The notes beneath the pieces are model-generated. The model had not been told where the DNA came from. It saw nothing but the letters and a program-made list of their open reading frames with translations, and did not search any database. Position numbers and translations under genes: made by a program. This document shows positions 33,468 to 45,795 of a DNA stretch of 64,000 nucleotides, one piece after another. How positions within the stretch are numbered: position 1 is the first letter of the stretch; every line of letters starts with the position of its first letter. The stretch is from Ginsengibacter hankyongi (GTDB lineage Bacteria > Bacteroidota > Bacteroidia > Chitinophagales > Chitinophagaceae). The DNA lies in the NCBI RefSeq assembly GCF_008710285.1, contig NZ_VYQF01000001.1:496001-560000 (forward strand), read 5' to 3'.

Positions 33468-33653
33468 CTAAACCTTACTGCCTTTGTTTAAGGCGGTAAC
33501 TGCGTAAAAGAAGAGTACCAGCGAACCAATACAAATTAACGGCAGTAAAAATGAGCCAAAGATAGCCGCACTTGCCAGGAAAATAACCAGGGAAACTGCA
33601 CAGGTAATTCCGATAAGTACTAAAAGAGTGATTAATAAATATCTAACAAACAT
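33468..33653 (-). CDS. Small hydrophobic membrane protein
   Basis: A 61-residue protein with two membrane helices (about residues 5-30 and 34-53) and a short basic tail (LNKGSKV). It starts MFVRYLLITLLVLIG. I do not recognise a family. Its position downstream of the SMP-30 gene, convergent with it, gives no clue. The reading is plausible as a real gene because the hydrophobic pattern is regular, but there is little else to support it. Confidence 0.5.
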   Translation of the reverse strand: MFVRYLLITLLVLIGITCAVSLVIFLASAAIFGSFLLPLICIGSLVLFFYAVTALNKGSKV

Positions 33654-34077
33654 AGGATGGTTTTAAACGGGTGATAAAGGGGTTATTATTATATTATAAG
33701 GCCAAAAATGTGCCAAGATAGCCGGGAACGGATGATAACATTTTTGAAAACCTTAATATGATTAACTACTCCTGTTAAGGTCTCCTGTTTTTACAGGTAC
33801 AAAATATCTGAATTTTATGAGCGATAAACTTCCGAAATAGTATTTTGCCGGATTTAAGTAGAAAAATTTCTATTATTAAAACAATCCGTTTACTACAAGA
33901 AGCTATTTTTTTCGTAACTACTTTGCAATCGCTAACAGAATAATGTTGTATTGTACATTATTTAATATCCTTGATAAAGCCGTTGCTTTTTTTTGAAATC
34001 ATCTAAACCACCGTATCGTGTAAGCATTTAAGAACGCTTACGCGATATTTTTTTATATAAACTTTACAGGTAACCGA
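33654..34077. other. Gene-free stretch with a plus-strand terminator
   Basis: No coding frame of note. A well-formed plus-strand terminator at 34014-34054 has no upstream gene on that strand within 600 bp, so a small RNA ending here is possible. The rest is plain AT-rich DNA. Confidence 0.4.
34014..34054 (+). terminator. Plus-strand intrinsic terminator without a gene upstream
   Basis: TATCGTGTAAGC (34014-34025) pairs with GCTTACGCGATA (34036-34047) with one wobble; seven T follow. Confidence 0.6.
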
Positions 34078-34179
34078 TTAGCCCGGAATTGAAATAGCTA
34101 TAGTGCAGCTCTTGCCGGGGCTGGTTATTATGTTTATTTCTCCATTAAACGAGTCGATCCGGGGCATCCGCCTGCGTTT
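34078..34179 (-). pseudogene. C-terminal remnant of a histidine kinase ATPase domain
   Basis: The last 33 codons read RIDSFNGEINIITSPGKSCT and IAISIPG before TAA. This is the closing part of a NarX/DesK-type HATPase domain; compare the intact kinase ending at 23139, EIISSPGKGCTWNVVIPL. Everything upstream is missing. Confidence 0.65.
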
Positions 34180-34635
34180 TACATGAAAAAATTGGACGTT
34201 GGTCCTGCTTTTTTCAATTCTCTAAATGCAAGTGCTGCGTTATCAATTTTGTCTTCGGTACCGGCAGCCCTTATACAATGCGTTAAATAGTTTTATCAGC
34301 ACACTGCAGTTAACCCATCCATATGCAAGCAATAAAGAAATTATAAATAAACCAACGGATAGCCATGCTGATTATGGAAATGGTGTGCATGCTTTATCTG
34401 ATTTTGCATAGGATTAGGTGAATTAATTCAGGATGCCCGTAGTTCTTCAGATAAGCCATTGATCTTCTCATTGTTTGCACAAGCGTGGAGGCGATCTCTA
34501 TGAATTCAGATTGAATTGATTTTAACAGCTATTGCTAATTTATTTGGGGGTTGCTTCATCTTTGCCTGCCTTATTTTGTTTTATTAATGCAATTTCCAAA
34601 GTTCTAATTTTTCTACAATTGCTTATAGTAATATG
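34180..34635. other. Decayed coding DNA, unrecognised
   Basis: Short coding-like pieces occur on both strands, for example a plus-strand frame at 34226-34411 and a minus-strand piece reading SEFIEIASTLVQTMRRSMAY around 34420-34515. None is long enough to assign. The stretch is probably the residue of one or two lost genes. Confidence 0.3.
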
Positions 34636-34920
34636 TCACTCATTATTATTCTTTTTTACAAATGCATTCTCTTTGCTTTTTTCTTTCTCTTTTTTATAAC
34701 CTCCATTAGAGCGTAACGATTGATCTTTTTGTTCCGGCTTTATTAATTCATCAAGGATATTTATGTCTTCGTTCAAGGGCTTGTTAATTTCCACTCTTTG
34801 CTTATAGAAATACCTTCTGAATAAAATGAACTTACCGGTGACTCTATTAATCTCCCTGCTTGCTGCTGAACCTATAACTACAAAAAATATTACAAAATGT
34901 AACCGATTGCAAGTTTTTTA
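34636..34920 (-). pseudogene. C-terminal fragment of an unidentified membrane protein
   Basis: An open stretch of about 90 codons without a start, preceded by tandem stops. It reads HFVIFFVVIGSAASREINR (end of a membrane helix), then FILFRRYFYKQRVEINKP and a long charged tail ending KSKENAFVKKNNNE. The family is not recognised. Confidence 0.4.
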
Positions 34921-34974
34921 TTAAAAATCCTTACCTTGGTGATTAAAGGATTAATGTTCCAGTAAACAAGCTGC

Positions 34975-35142
34975 ATGAAAAAAGTATTTTTGAATTTTTT
35001 GCTGGGCCAGCCATTAATAATATTTGCCCAAAATGCTACTATTAAAATTAATGTTACTAAACCCATAGGACACATTGATCCGAAAATCTTTAGTGTATTT
35101 ATGGAGCCGATTCACTTTAACGGGCGATTGCGGTTACTATAA
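34975..35142 (+). pseudogene. N-terminal remnant of a GH51 alpha-L-arabinofuranosidase-like gene
   Basis: ATG at 34975 gives a signal peptide (FLNFLLGQPLIIFAQ) and then KINVTKPIGHIDPKIFSVFM and EPIHFNG, the start of a GH51-type arabinofuranosidase. The frame then stops at 35142. The catalytic domain, several hundred residues, is deleted. Confidence 0.6.
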
Positions 35143-35457
35143 GTTATAATAGTAATGAAGTTGTATTAATAAGTCATCCTGATGTTGAGCCTGCATATAA
35201 CGAAACTACAGAACTGCATTTATCGCTTGATGAAAATGGGATTGCTAAAAAAGAATTGAATACACAAATGGCGTTTTAAAGACGCAATCGTACTAAGGAG
35301 TATAAACTTTATTATGAGTCACCATTTAACGGTAGCTATAAAAATATGCCGGATAAGATAACAAGAAGCAGTACTGATAAAGATATGGATATCGATGAAA
35401 CGAAACTTCCCGGCAATGCACTGAAGTTTGCTTACATGGGTGGGGTGTTAGTGTGAG
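35127..35457 (+). pseudogene. Beta-rich gene fragment following the GH51 remnant
   Basis: Reads IAVTISYNSNEVVLISHPDV up to a TAA at 35277. The same frame then resumes with TKEYKLYYESPFNGSYKN and LPGNALKFAYMGG before another stop. It could be the tail of the GH51 gene after a large deletion or another lost exported protein; I cannot tell. Confidence 0.35.
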
Positions 35458-35513
35458 TGGGAATATAGATTAATAAGGCCATAAAATATTATTAATACAT
35501 CCAAATTTCGTAG

Positions 35514-37460
<1,947 letters not shown>

Positions 37461-37504
37461 CAGACAGATATTCATTCGACATTTTTAAAAATCTATAATC
37501 ATAA

Positions 37505-38641
<1,137 letters not shown>

Positions 38642-38672
38642 GAATTGTACTATTCCATTAATTTTTTTTATA

Positions 38673-39008
<336 letters not shown>

Positions 39009-39019
<11 letters not shown>

Positions 39020-39218
39020 TGCATGAAAGGCCTGTACTGATAAATCCATTGTCATTCTGCAGGGTTGTTTTTTCTTTTAGATATCCTGTTATGAAACGGG
39101 AATCTGTGAATCTGCAGTCAGCATACCACGTTTCCGTAAGTTTTGCTTTAGTGGTTTGCCAGTTATTAGGGAATACATGAAAGTCACTTCTTCGGCACCC
39201 GTTTGGTAATTGTATCAT
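39009..39218 (-). pseudogene. Probable tyrosine-recombinase N-terminal remnant
   Basis: The 69-codon frame reads NGCRRSDFHVFPNNWQTTKA, then TWYADCRFTDSRF. This resembles the N-terminal arm-binding part of Bacteroidota tyrosine recombinases (NGC..S...V.PKNW.T..A....WY..YRF.D). The catalytic domain is missing. It lies 94 bp from the 3' end of tRNA-Gln, the expected place for an island integrase. Confidence 0.45.
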
Positions 39219-39311
39219 CTGCCGAAGATTAAGTAAAAGTTCTCACGAAAGTTGTTACTTTTACGTATTTGTCACCTTTTAAAATTCGCCAAAACCCTTA
39301 TTCCTTCTACG

Positions 39312-39382
39312 TTACCCGACCTGGATTCGAACCAAGACAAGCAGAATCAGAATCTGCGGTACTACCGTTATACTATCGGGCA
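39312..39382 (-). tRNA. tRNA-Gln (anticodon CTG)
   Basis: On the minus strand a 71-nt cloverleaf: acceptor TGCCCGA/TCGGGTA, D-arm with AACGGTAGTA, anticodon stem GCAGA/TCTGC around loop TTCTGAT (anticodon CTG), T-loop TTCGAAT, discriminator A. CCA is not encoded. A TACATTTG promoter element lies 8 nt upstream. A recombinase remnant lies just beyond its 3' end. Confidence 0.95.
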
Positions 39383-39390
39383 ATAAAATG

Positions 39391-39398
39391 CAAATGTA
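39391..39398 (-). promoter_or_regulatory. -7 promoter element of tRNA-Gln
   Basis: TACATTTG on the minus strand (consensus TAnnTTTG), with a T-run near -33 (19-nt spacing) and the tRNA 5' end 8 nt downstream. Confidence 0.6.
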
Positions 39399-39874
39399 AG
39401 ATGTAATGAAGAATTTTAAAAACACGTGAAAATTATTTCGAATCGATCAGGCTTCATACCTGTTTAAATTGTTTAAGATCAACATATTTCAACAATTTTT
39501 CAGTTTACCTGTAAAAAATATTCGCCAATGCTTGCAAAATTAAAAAATCAATTATACTTTTGGCGTACACAAGAATTCTCCTAACACTCCATCCCCTGAA
39601 TTTCCAAATTAAGTTTATCGCGTTTTTAAAACAGATTTAATTATCTCCTTAATGATTAAATTTATTCTTTGTCCAACAGTGATAAAAGAATTTAAACTTA
39701 CTGCATAATCCCAATTATCTAAAGTTTCCCCCAAATCCTTTAAAATACTTCTGCCAATTTTCAATTAGCATTATTCTGCTATATTATTTAGTCCTCATCC
39801 ATAGAGTAAAAGCCCAAAAACTTTCAGTCCTAAGTATTACCAAGCTTATTTTTTAAACTCTAAATCACAAGAAA
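39399..39874. other. Intergenic stretch upstream of the T9SS cargo gene
   Basis: No gene is seen. A promoter-like TACTTTTG lies at 39555-39562, about 310 nt before the next start codon. Confidence 0.4.
39555..39562 (+). promoter_or_regulatory. Promoter-like element far upstream of the T9SS cargo gene
   Basis: TACTTTTG fits TAnnTTTG, with TTGC 19 nt before it. If active, the transcript has a 300-nt leader to the gene at 39875 or is a separate RNA. Confidence 0.35.
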
Positions 39875-40792
39875 ATGAAACGAATTTTACTTAGTACCAG
39901 CGTGCTTATATTATCTTTTGGGGCTTTCTCGCAAACTTTGTGCCCCACACAATTTTTAAGGAATAATGGTAACTCCGGCCCATGTGCTTCACACATCAGG
40001 CTTTATTTTGCCAGTTGTCCATCTTCAGTTCCTACCCTGGACTCCATTAAAATAAACGGCGTTTTGCAGCCAGAGACTTACAGTCTTATTGCCCAAACTT
40101 GTCACGGCAACAATGATTATGTTGATTACTGTGTAAGCGACAACAACTTACCTCCCGCAGGTCAGATAACGGTCTTCTTAACCTATCCCGGGGCTGCAGG
40201 TGGAAACTCAACAAGCGTAATATGTAATGTAGTTGAGGCAGGTCCGGCACCAGTAATTCTCACCGGATTTAGTGCTCAGCGCAATAATAAAAATGACGTG
40301 GACATTACCTGGCAGACAGCCCAGGAAATCAACTCCAGCACTTTTGAAATTGAAAGATCGTATGATAATATTTCTTTTGAAAAGATTGGTTCTGTAAAAG
40401 CAGCTGGTAATGCAAGTATTTCGAGATCTTATTCTTTCACAGATAATTCAAATAACAGCAAAAAAACAAGCCTGTACAGAATTAAGATGATTGACATTGA
40501 TGGTTCTTTTGCATACTCGCAAACAAAATCTGTGAAGGGCTCTAACGTAACTACAGACTTTTTAATTTATCCCAATCCGGGTTATGCGAATTCAAAAATT
40601 ACAATAAGTCAATTAAATGGCCCTGCAATTATTAAATTCTTTGACCTTTCAGGAAGAGTAGTTAAAACTGTTTCCTTGGAAAATTCAAATAGTACGGAAA
40701 TAAGTGATTTACAAAAGGGCTCTTATTTTGTACAAATCACCGAAAAAAATTCCGGTATTACACAGGTTAGAAAACTATCCGTTATAAACTAA
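39875..40792 (+). CDS. T9SS type A sorting domain-containing secreted protein
   Basis: A 305-residue protein with a signal peptide (ILLSTSVLILSFGAFSQ). The N-terminal 110 residues contain several Cys (LCPTQ, GPCASH, FASCP, QTCHG, DYCVSD), which probably form disulfides. A linker domain follows: DITWQTAQEINSSTFEIERS with SLYRIKMIDIDGSFAYSQ. The last 75 residues are the type A sorting signal: FLIYPNPGYANSKITI, FDLSGRVVKTV and LQKGSYFVQIT. The protein is thus exported by the type IX system and attached or released at the surface. No enzymatic motif is seen. A terminator follows. Confidence 0.9.
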   Translation: MKRILLSTSVLILSFGAFSQTLCPTQFLRNNGNSGPCASHIRLYFASCPSSVPTLDSIKINGVLQPETYSLIAQTCHGNNDYVDYCVSDNNLPPAGQITVFLTYPGAAGGNSTSVICNVVEAGPAPVILTGFSAQRNNKNDVDITWQTAQEINSSTFEIERSYDNISFEKIGSVKAAGNASISRSYSFTDNSNNSKKTSLYRIKMIDIDGSFAYSQTKSVKGSNVTTDFLIYPNPGYANSKITISQLNGPAIIKFFDLSGRVVKTVSLENSNSTEISDLQKGSYFVQITEKNSGITQVRKLSVIN

Positions 40793-40814
40793 TTTTTTTC
40801 TTCCTTACAAAACC

Positions 40815-40845
40815 AAAACCGTCTTTTAACCGAGGCGGTTTTTCT
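40815..40845 (+). terminator. Intrinsic terminator after the T9SS cargo gene
   Basis: AAAACCGTC and GGCGGTTTT arms (one wobble) followed by T, 23 nt after the stop. Confidence 0.75.
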
Positions 40846-41034
40846 ATTACAAAAATGTATTGGCTATTTTTAATTGCCGGTCCCTCCAAAATCTTAAAAT
40901 AATCTTCTATAACGCCTGTCGAACAGGTAATTCTTTCAAAATTATTTTATGTTTTATCTTTAGTGTTGTATTTCTCCATTAAAAATTCTTTCTCACTTTC
41001 TTTTAACAACTGTTCTTTTATATTATCCGTAAAT

Positions 41035-41715
41035 ATGAAAAATATTATAAAAATGAAATCGGCAACTGGATTATTATTTATCACAACTTTAATGATGGCG
41101 CTCACTTCATGCGCTCAAAAATCAGGAAACAAACCCATGCAAACTGGTTTAAAAAAACAAGATCTTTCCAAATACAGCAAAGCCTATTTTGCTGCAGGCT
41201 GCTTCTGGCACGAAGAAGCTTTATTTGAAAGTGTGAAGGGCGTAAAAGAAGCAATATCAGGGTATGCCGGGGGCACCACACGAAACCCAACTTATGAAGA
41301 TGTAGAAACCGGCAATACCGGCCATGCTGAAAGCGTTGAAGTCTATTACGATCCTTCACAAATTTCCTATGAAACTTTATTGAAAGTATATTTCGCTGGT
41401 CAAAATCCAACGCAGGTAAATGGCCAGGGCCCTGACCTTGGCACACAATATCGCTCTATCGCTTTTTATACCAACGATACCGAAAAAAAAGATATTGAAA
41501 ATTATATTCAGCAAATGACTGCCTCGGGGAATTATAAAGCGCCTATTGCTGCACAGGTTATGCCGTTGAAAAAGTTTTGGATAGCTGAAAATTATCACCA
41601 GGATTACATCGCCCACCATCCTGACCAGGGTTATGTTCAAGCCGTATCTATTCCCGAGATCAAAGCTTTTCAAAAAGAATATCCGCAGTTAGTTAAGCCA
41701 GATCATATGTTTTGA
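41035..41715 (+). CDS. msrA: Peptide-methionine (S)-S-oxide reductase MsrA, lipoprotein form
   Basis: About 226 residues from the ATG at 41035; an ATG at 41053 is also possible, and a longer frame from 40963 lacks the normal signal layout. The N-terminus is a lipoprotein signal (LLFITTLMMALTSC), so the enzyme faces the periplasm or is membrane-anchored. MsrA features are AYFAAGCFWHEEALFESV with the catalytic Cys, YAGGTTRNPTYEDVETGNTGHAE, and FAGQNPTQVNGQGPDLGTQYRS. It repairs oxidised Met in envelope proteins. No MsrB domain is fused and no msrB gene is adjacent. It appears monocistronic. Confidence 0.95.
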   Translation: MKNIIKMKSATGLLFITTLMMALTSCAQKSGNKPMQTGLKKQDLSKYSKAYFAAGCFWHEEALFESVKGVKEAISGYAGGTTRNPTYEDVETGNTGHAESVEVYYDPSQISYETLLKVYFAGQNPTQVNGQGPDLGTQYRSIAFYTNDTEKKDIENYIQQMTASGNYKAPIAAQVMPLKKFWIAENYHQDYIAHHPDQGYVQAVSIPEIKAFQKEYPQLVKPDHMF

Positions 41716-41752
41716 CGATTTTTATTCTAATTGAAAACAGAAGTATGTCAAA

Positions 41753-41812
41753 GGTGTCAGGCCATTAAAAACTCTTTTTAATTCTAAGATTCTCAACGAG
41801 TGGCCGGACACC
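41753..41812. repeat. Palindromic repeat GGTGTC.GGCCA..TGGCC.GACACC
   Basis: GGTGTCAGGCCA (41753-41764) and TGGCCGGACACC (41801-41812) are inverse with one mismatch. A third related half (TGGCCACACACC) follows about 45 nt later. This looks like a dispersed hairpin element between msrA and the next gene. Confidence 0.6.
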
Positions 41813-41911
41813 GTTAGGTTCACTAAAACTTGCTGGCAAGTCGAAGGTTCTTATCAAATGGCCACACACCTGCCCTGAACAAGAATCAAAAAAATCAATA
41901 CTTTTATTGTT

Positions 41912-42784
41912 ATGAATAAACCCTTAGCTGTACTTCTTTTTGTTATTTTGATTTTTCCTTCTACCAATTCATTCGCTCAAAAAACGGATAAAAATTTACA
42001 AGCAAAAATTAAAGACCTACTCAAGGGTTTTCATGGTGAAGTAGGTGTATATGTTCATGACCTTAAAAAGAATAAAACGGTTTCTATAAACGCAGATTCA
42101 ATTTTTCCAACAGCAAGTATGATAAAAATTCCAATCCTCATCGGCATTATGGATAAAATTGAAAAAGGTGAATTGCAATATCACCAGCCATTAATTTATA
42201 AGGATTCGCTTTTATATGCCGGTGAAGATATTCTTGGTTCATTTAAAAATGATGAGAAGATTGAAATGAGTAAAGTAATGATGCTGATGCTTACCATGAG
42301 CGACAACACGGCAAGCCTTTGGCTGCAAACGCTTGCCGGCACAGGCACAAGAATAAATGAACTGATGGATAGCCTTGGCATGAAAGTAACACGGGTAAAC
42401 AGCAGAACTCCCGGAAGGCAAGCCAACCAGGCTGGGTATGGATGGGGGCAAACAACACCTTACGAGATGGCAACGTTAATGGGGAAAATTGTAAAAGGAG
42501 ATATAATTAATAAAGAGGCCAGCGCAAAAATGCTTCGTTTATTGGGAAGAAACTATTGGGACGAAGAAGCTATTTCTCAAATACCAACGGATGTTTTTAT
42601 AGCCAGCAAAAGCGGAGCCGTAGACGAAAGCAGGAATGAAGTTCTTTTTGTAAATGGCAAACATTGCCGTTATATTTTTTGCATTTGCACCAATCATAAC
42701 CAGGACCAAAGCTGGGAACATAACAATGAAGCATGGGAATTGACGAGGAAACTTTCTAAGATGTTATGGAGCAGATATAATTAA
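41912..42784 (+). CDS. Class A beta-lactamase-like serine hydrolase lacking the general-base Glu
   Basis: A 290-residue secreted protein with a signal peptide ending at about FAQ23. Class A landmarks: Ser69-Met-Ile-Lys72, Ser130-Asp-Asn132, and a KSG triad (ASKSGAVDE). The omega-loop motif Glu-x-x-Leu-Asn expected around residue 166 is not seen; the region reads NSRTPGRQANQAGYGWGQTTP instead. Without that Glu, deacylation of a beta-lactam would be poor, so a penicillin-binding or peptidase-like role is as likely as antibiotic hydrolysis. The length equals class A enzymes. It stands alone, without an AmpR/BlaI-type regulator beside it. Confidence 0.87.
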   Translation: MNKPLAVLLFVILIFPSTNSFAQKTDKNLQAKIKDLLKGFHGEVGVYVHDLKKNKTVSINADSIFPTASMIKIPILIGIMDKIEKGELQYHQPLIYKDSLLYAGEDILGSFKNDEKIEMSKVMMLMLTMSDNTASLWLQTLAGTGTRINELMDSLGMKVTRVNSRTPGRQANQAGYGWGQTTPYEMATLMGKIVKGDIINKEASAKMLRLLGRNYWDEEAISQIPTDVFIASKSGAVDESRNEVLFVNGKHCRYIFCICTNHNQDQSWEHNNEAWELTRKLSKMLWSRYN

Positions 42785-42887
42785 ATCACCAATTAACTTT
42801 CCTCTAGTTAGCTCATAGATTATACTTACCAGCAACTAATAACGAATACATAATCTTCATTGCTTATTTTTACAAAAAAATCATTTT

Positions 42888-43346
42888 ATGCAGGTACTAC
42901 TTGTAATACATAATTTATTAAGATGGCTGATTATAATTTTTGGCTTTTGGGCCGTAATTAGCGCCATTAGCGGATTGGGGAGTAAGCGGGAGTTTACACC
43001 GTTAGATGGCAAAAGTAATTTCTTCTTCATGCTAAGCATGGACATACAATTGCTCGTTGGCCTCGGCCTTTACTTTACCGGCGTGTGGTTCGATCAATTG
43101 AAGCACCTGGGCGATGCAATGAAAGATGCCAATCTTCGGTTCTTTACCATGGAGCATGAAGTGATGATGGTTATTGCATGGATACTGGTGCATGTCGGCA
43201 GGACTAAAGTAAAAAAAGCAACTTTGTCGTCTTCTAAATTTAAGAAGGGCCTTTTATTTTTTGGAATAGCATTATTGTTGATACTAATTGCTATGCCGTG
43301 GCCGTTTAGAGAAGCAGTAGCAAGACCATGGTTCAGGTGGTTTTAG
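42888..43346 (+). CDS. Four-helix membrane protein (cytochrome B-like Bacteroidota family)
   Basis: A 152-residue protein with four helices. It shows the pattern of a small Bacteroidota family often named cytochrome B: IHNLLRWLIIIFGFWAVISA, MDIQLLVGLGLYFTG, FTMEHEVMMVIAWILVHVGR and a final helix LFFGIALLLILIAMPWP. Conserved His residues (about 8, 87 and 99) could bind haem, but this is not shown. It is followed by surE 23 bp downstream on the same strand, so co-transcription is likely. Confidence 0.75.
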   Translation: MQVLLVIHNLLRWLIIIFGFWAVISAISGLGSKREFTPLDGKSNFFFMLSMDIQLLVGLGLYFTGVWFDQLKHLGDAMKDANLRFFTMEHEVMMVIAWILVHVGRTKVKKATLSSSKFKKGLLFFGIALLLILIAMPWPFREAVARPWFRWF

Positions 43347-43369
43347 GATAATTAAATAGAAATTGAAAA

Positions 43370-44158
43370 ATGAGTGAAGAGCAGAAAGAAGAGCCAATAA
43401 TTCTTATAACAAATGATGATGGTATAACGGCTCCGGGTATTCGCAATTTAGTGGAGGCCGTGAAGGAACTGGGAAAAGTTGTCGTGGTGGCACCGGATAA
43501 ACCTCAAAGCGGAATGGGACATGCCATTACTATCGGTGTTCCTTTAAGGCTTAATAAAGTAGAAGACATGTTTGAAGGGGTTGAGTCGTGGCAAACGAGC
43601 GGTACTCCCGTTGATTGTGTGAAGCTTGCCGTTGATAAAATATTACATCGCAAGCCGGATATTTGTCTCAGTGGTATTAATCATGGCGCCAACCATTCTA
43701 TAAACGTAATTTATTCGGGAACCATGAGTGCCGCAATGGAAGCGTCTATTGAAAGCATTCCTTCTATTGGCTTTTCGTTGCTGGATTACAGGTTTGAGGC
43801 CGACTTTACTGCCGCAAGGTTTTATGTGCATAAAATTGTAAAAAGCCTTTTGCAAACAAAAATGCACAAGCATCTTTTACTAAATGTAAATATTCCTTCG
43901 GTGCCGCTTAATGAAATGGCGGGTATAAAAGTTTCCAAGCAGGCTTATGCAAAATATGATGAAGATTTTGATGAACGCATTGATCCGCACGGGAAAAAAT
44001 ATTACTGGCTTACAGGAGAATTTAAAAATTTTGACACCGGTGAAGACACCGATGTATGGGCATTGGAGCATAATTATGTAAGTGTGGTTCCTGTGCAGTT
44101 TGACCTTACCAATTACCAATTGAAAAAAGAATTAGAAAAAACCTGGGACGTATTATGA
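43370..44158 (+). CDS. surE: 5'/3'-nucleotidase SurE
   Basis: A 262-residue enzyme with all SurE hallmarks: ILITNDDGITAPGI (metal-binding Asp pair), VVAPDKPQSGMGHAIT, TSGTPVDCVKLAV and LSGINHGANHSINVIYSGTMSAAMEA. It is a metal-dependent nucleoside monophosphate phosphatase of the cytoplasm. The length is normal. It overlaps the next small membrane protein gene by 4 bp (ATGA), indicating translational coupling, and lpxB follows, an arrangement common in Bacteroidota. Confidence 0.97.
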   Translation: MSEEQKEEPIILITNDDGITAPGIRNLVEAVKELGKVVVVAPDKPQSGMGHAITIGVPLRLNKVEDMFEGVESWQTSGTPVDCVKLAVDKILHRKPDICLSGINHGANHSINVIYSGTMSAAMEASIESIPSIGFSLLDYRFEADFTAARFYVHKIVKSLLQTKMHKHLLLNVNIPSVPLNEMAGIKVSKQAYAKYDEDFDERIDPHGKKYYWLTGEFKNFDTGEDTDVWALEHNYVSVVPVQFDLTNYQLKKELEKTWDVL

Positions 44159-44448
44159 TATTCAAAAAAGACGATTTTATCTTTGGGATTTCTCTCGGGC
44201 TGATAGCGCCTGTAATAGGTTTTATGCTTTATAAGTTGTATAAATTTAAAGGGCTTACTATTTCCGAAATGCTGCAGTGGATGAAAATGAATCCTAATTT
44301 GATTTCTGCCTCTATAAGCGTTTCGCTATTGGCCAATGCAATTTTATTTACCATTTATATTAATGGCCACCGCGATAAAACTGCTAAAGGAATTTTTGCT
44401 GTTACTGTTGTTTATGCAATTATAGCAATGATATTTAAGTTTTATTAA
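44155..44448 (+). CDS. Small membrane protein coupled to surE
   Basis: A 97-residue protein with three hydrophobic segments (FIFGISLGLIAPVIGFMLYKLY; LISASISVSLLANAILFTIYI; GIFAVTVVYAIIAMIFKFY). The ATG overlaps the surE stop by 4 bp. No family name is known to me, but its position between surE and lpxB suggests it is a real, conserved gene of the envelope-related cluster. Confidence 0.75.
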   Translation: MIFKKDDFIFGISLGLIAPVIGFMLYKLYKFKGLTISEMLQWMKMNPNLISASISVSLLANAILFTIYINGHRDKTAKGIFAVTVVYAIIAMIFKFY

Positions 44449-44623
44449 AAACCGCCACATGTAGCCTGTAGTCAATTCTGAATTATTCCTTGTAAAACAA
44501 GAATTTTACTCCCGGTTTTCCCCTGTGTTGTATCGCAATTTAGCCACGAGCCTGCTTAGGTGTATTTCATTCAACCTAATCAATTCTCTTTATCTTTAAA
44601 CCCTCATTACATTTAACATAAGG

Positions 44624-45733
44624 ATGAAATATTACATAATAGCAGGCGAAGCTTCCGGCGACTTACATGGCAGTAATCTTATTAAAGAAATAAAAAAACT
44701 GGATGCTGATGCTGACATGCGTGGCTGGGGCGGCGATAAAATGCAAGCTGCCGGAGCTACGCTAGTAAAGCATTACAGGGATCTTGCGTTTATGGGTTTT
44801 GCGGAAGTTATAAAAAACCTTCCGGCCATAATGAAGAATTTTAAATTTTGTAAAGAAGATATTCAAAACTATAATCCCGATGTGGTAGTGCTTATAGATT
44901 ATCCCGGCTTTAATTTACGCATGGCTGAATGGACGCATCAAAAGAAATTTAAAACCGTCTTTTATATTTCGCCGCAGGTGTGGGCATGGAAAGAGAATAG
45001 GGTGAAAGCAATAAAAAAGTATGTAGATAAAATGATTGTGATTCTTCCTTTTGAAAAACAATTTTTTAAAAAGTGGAATTATGATGTGGAGTATGTGGGC
45101 CACCCGCTGGTAGAAGTTATTGAAAGTTTTAAAAAAGAACATCCTTCTATAAAACAATCATCAAACATTATAGCCCTATTGCCCGGAAGCCGAAGACAGG
45201 AAATACAAACAAAACTTCCTATAATGTTGGAAGCTTCCAAAAATTTTCCTGATTATACTTTTATCGTTGCGAAAGCTCCATCGGTTGAAGATGAATTTTA
45301 TGAGCCATTTCTATCCGGCTATAAAAATGTTGAAGTAATCTCCAACGACACATATTCATTGCTCATGAAAGCCAATGCTGCATTGGTAACTTCAGGAACG
45401 GCGACATTGGAAACTGCTTTGTTTGGCGTACCTGAAATTATTTGTTATAAAGCAAGTTCACTATCTTATCAAATTGCAAAACGCCTGGTAAAGCTGAAAT
45501 TTATTTGCCTCGTAAATTTAATTATGGATAAAGAGGTTGTTAAAGAGTTAATTCAACATGAGCTAACGGGTGAAAATATCACCAAAGAATTAAATGCTAT
45601 TTTATTTGATACACTTAAAAGAGAAAGAATGGAAATGGATTATGCTGATTTGAAAAACCTCTTGTCAAAAGGGGGCAACGCATCGGCTAATGCGGCAAAA
45701 AGTATTTATGAATTTGCAAAAGGTGAATGGTGA
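44624..45733 (+). CDS. lpxB: Lipid-A-disaccharide synthase
   Basis: A 369-residue GT19 enzyme: YIIAGEASGDLHGSNLI at the N-terminus, GWGGDKMQAAG, FMGFAEVIKNL, LIDYPGFNLRMA, FYISPQVWAWKENRV, LPGSRRQEI and the donor-site TSGTATLETALFGVPEI. It joins UDP-2,3-diacylglucosamine and lipid X in lipid A synthesis at the inner membrane. The length is normal. A TATCTTTA promoter-like element lies about 34 nt upstream, so it may also be transcribed apart from surE. Confidence 0.97.
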   Translation: MKYYIIAGEASGDLHGSNLIKEIKKLDADADMRGWGGDKMQAAGATLVKHYRDLAFMGFAEVIKNLPAIMKNFKFCKEDIQNYNPDVVVLIDYPGFNLRMAEWTHQKKFKTVFYISPQVWAWKENRVKAIKKYVDKMIVILPFEKQFFKKWNYDVEYVGHPLVEVIESFKKEHPSIKQSSNIIALLPGSRRQEIQTKLPIMLEASKNFPDYTFIVAKAPSVEDEFYEPFLSGYKNVEVISNDTYSLLMKANAALVTSGTATLETALFGVPEIICYKASSLSYQIAKRLVKLKFICLVNLIMDKEVVKELIQHELTGENITKELNAILFDTLKRERMEMDYADLKNLLSKGGNASANAAKSIYEFAKGEW

Positions 45734-45795
45734 ATCTTGAAGGGTCAACAGTCAATAAAGATAACGCTCATACCTCAAACCTAATACCTTAAATA

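Noticed and set aside
41912-42784. Antibiotic-resistance beta-lactamase
   Set aside because: The omega-loop Glu is missing and no inducible regulator is near, so resistance cannot be claimed.
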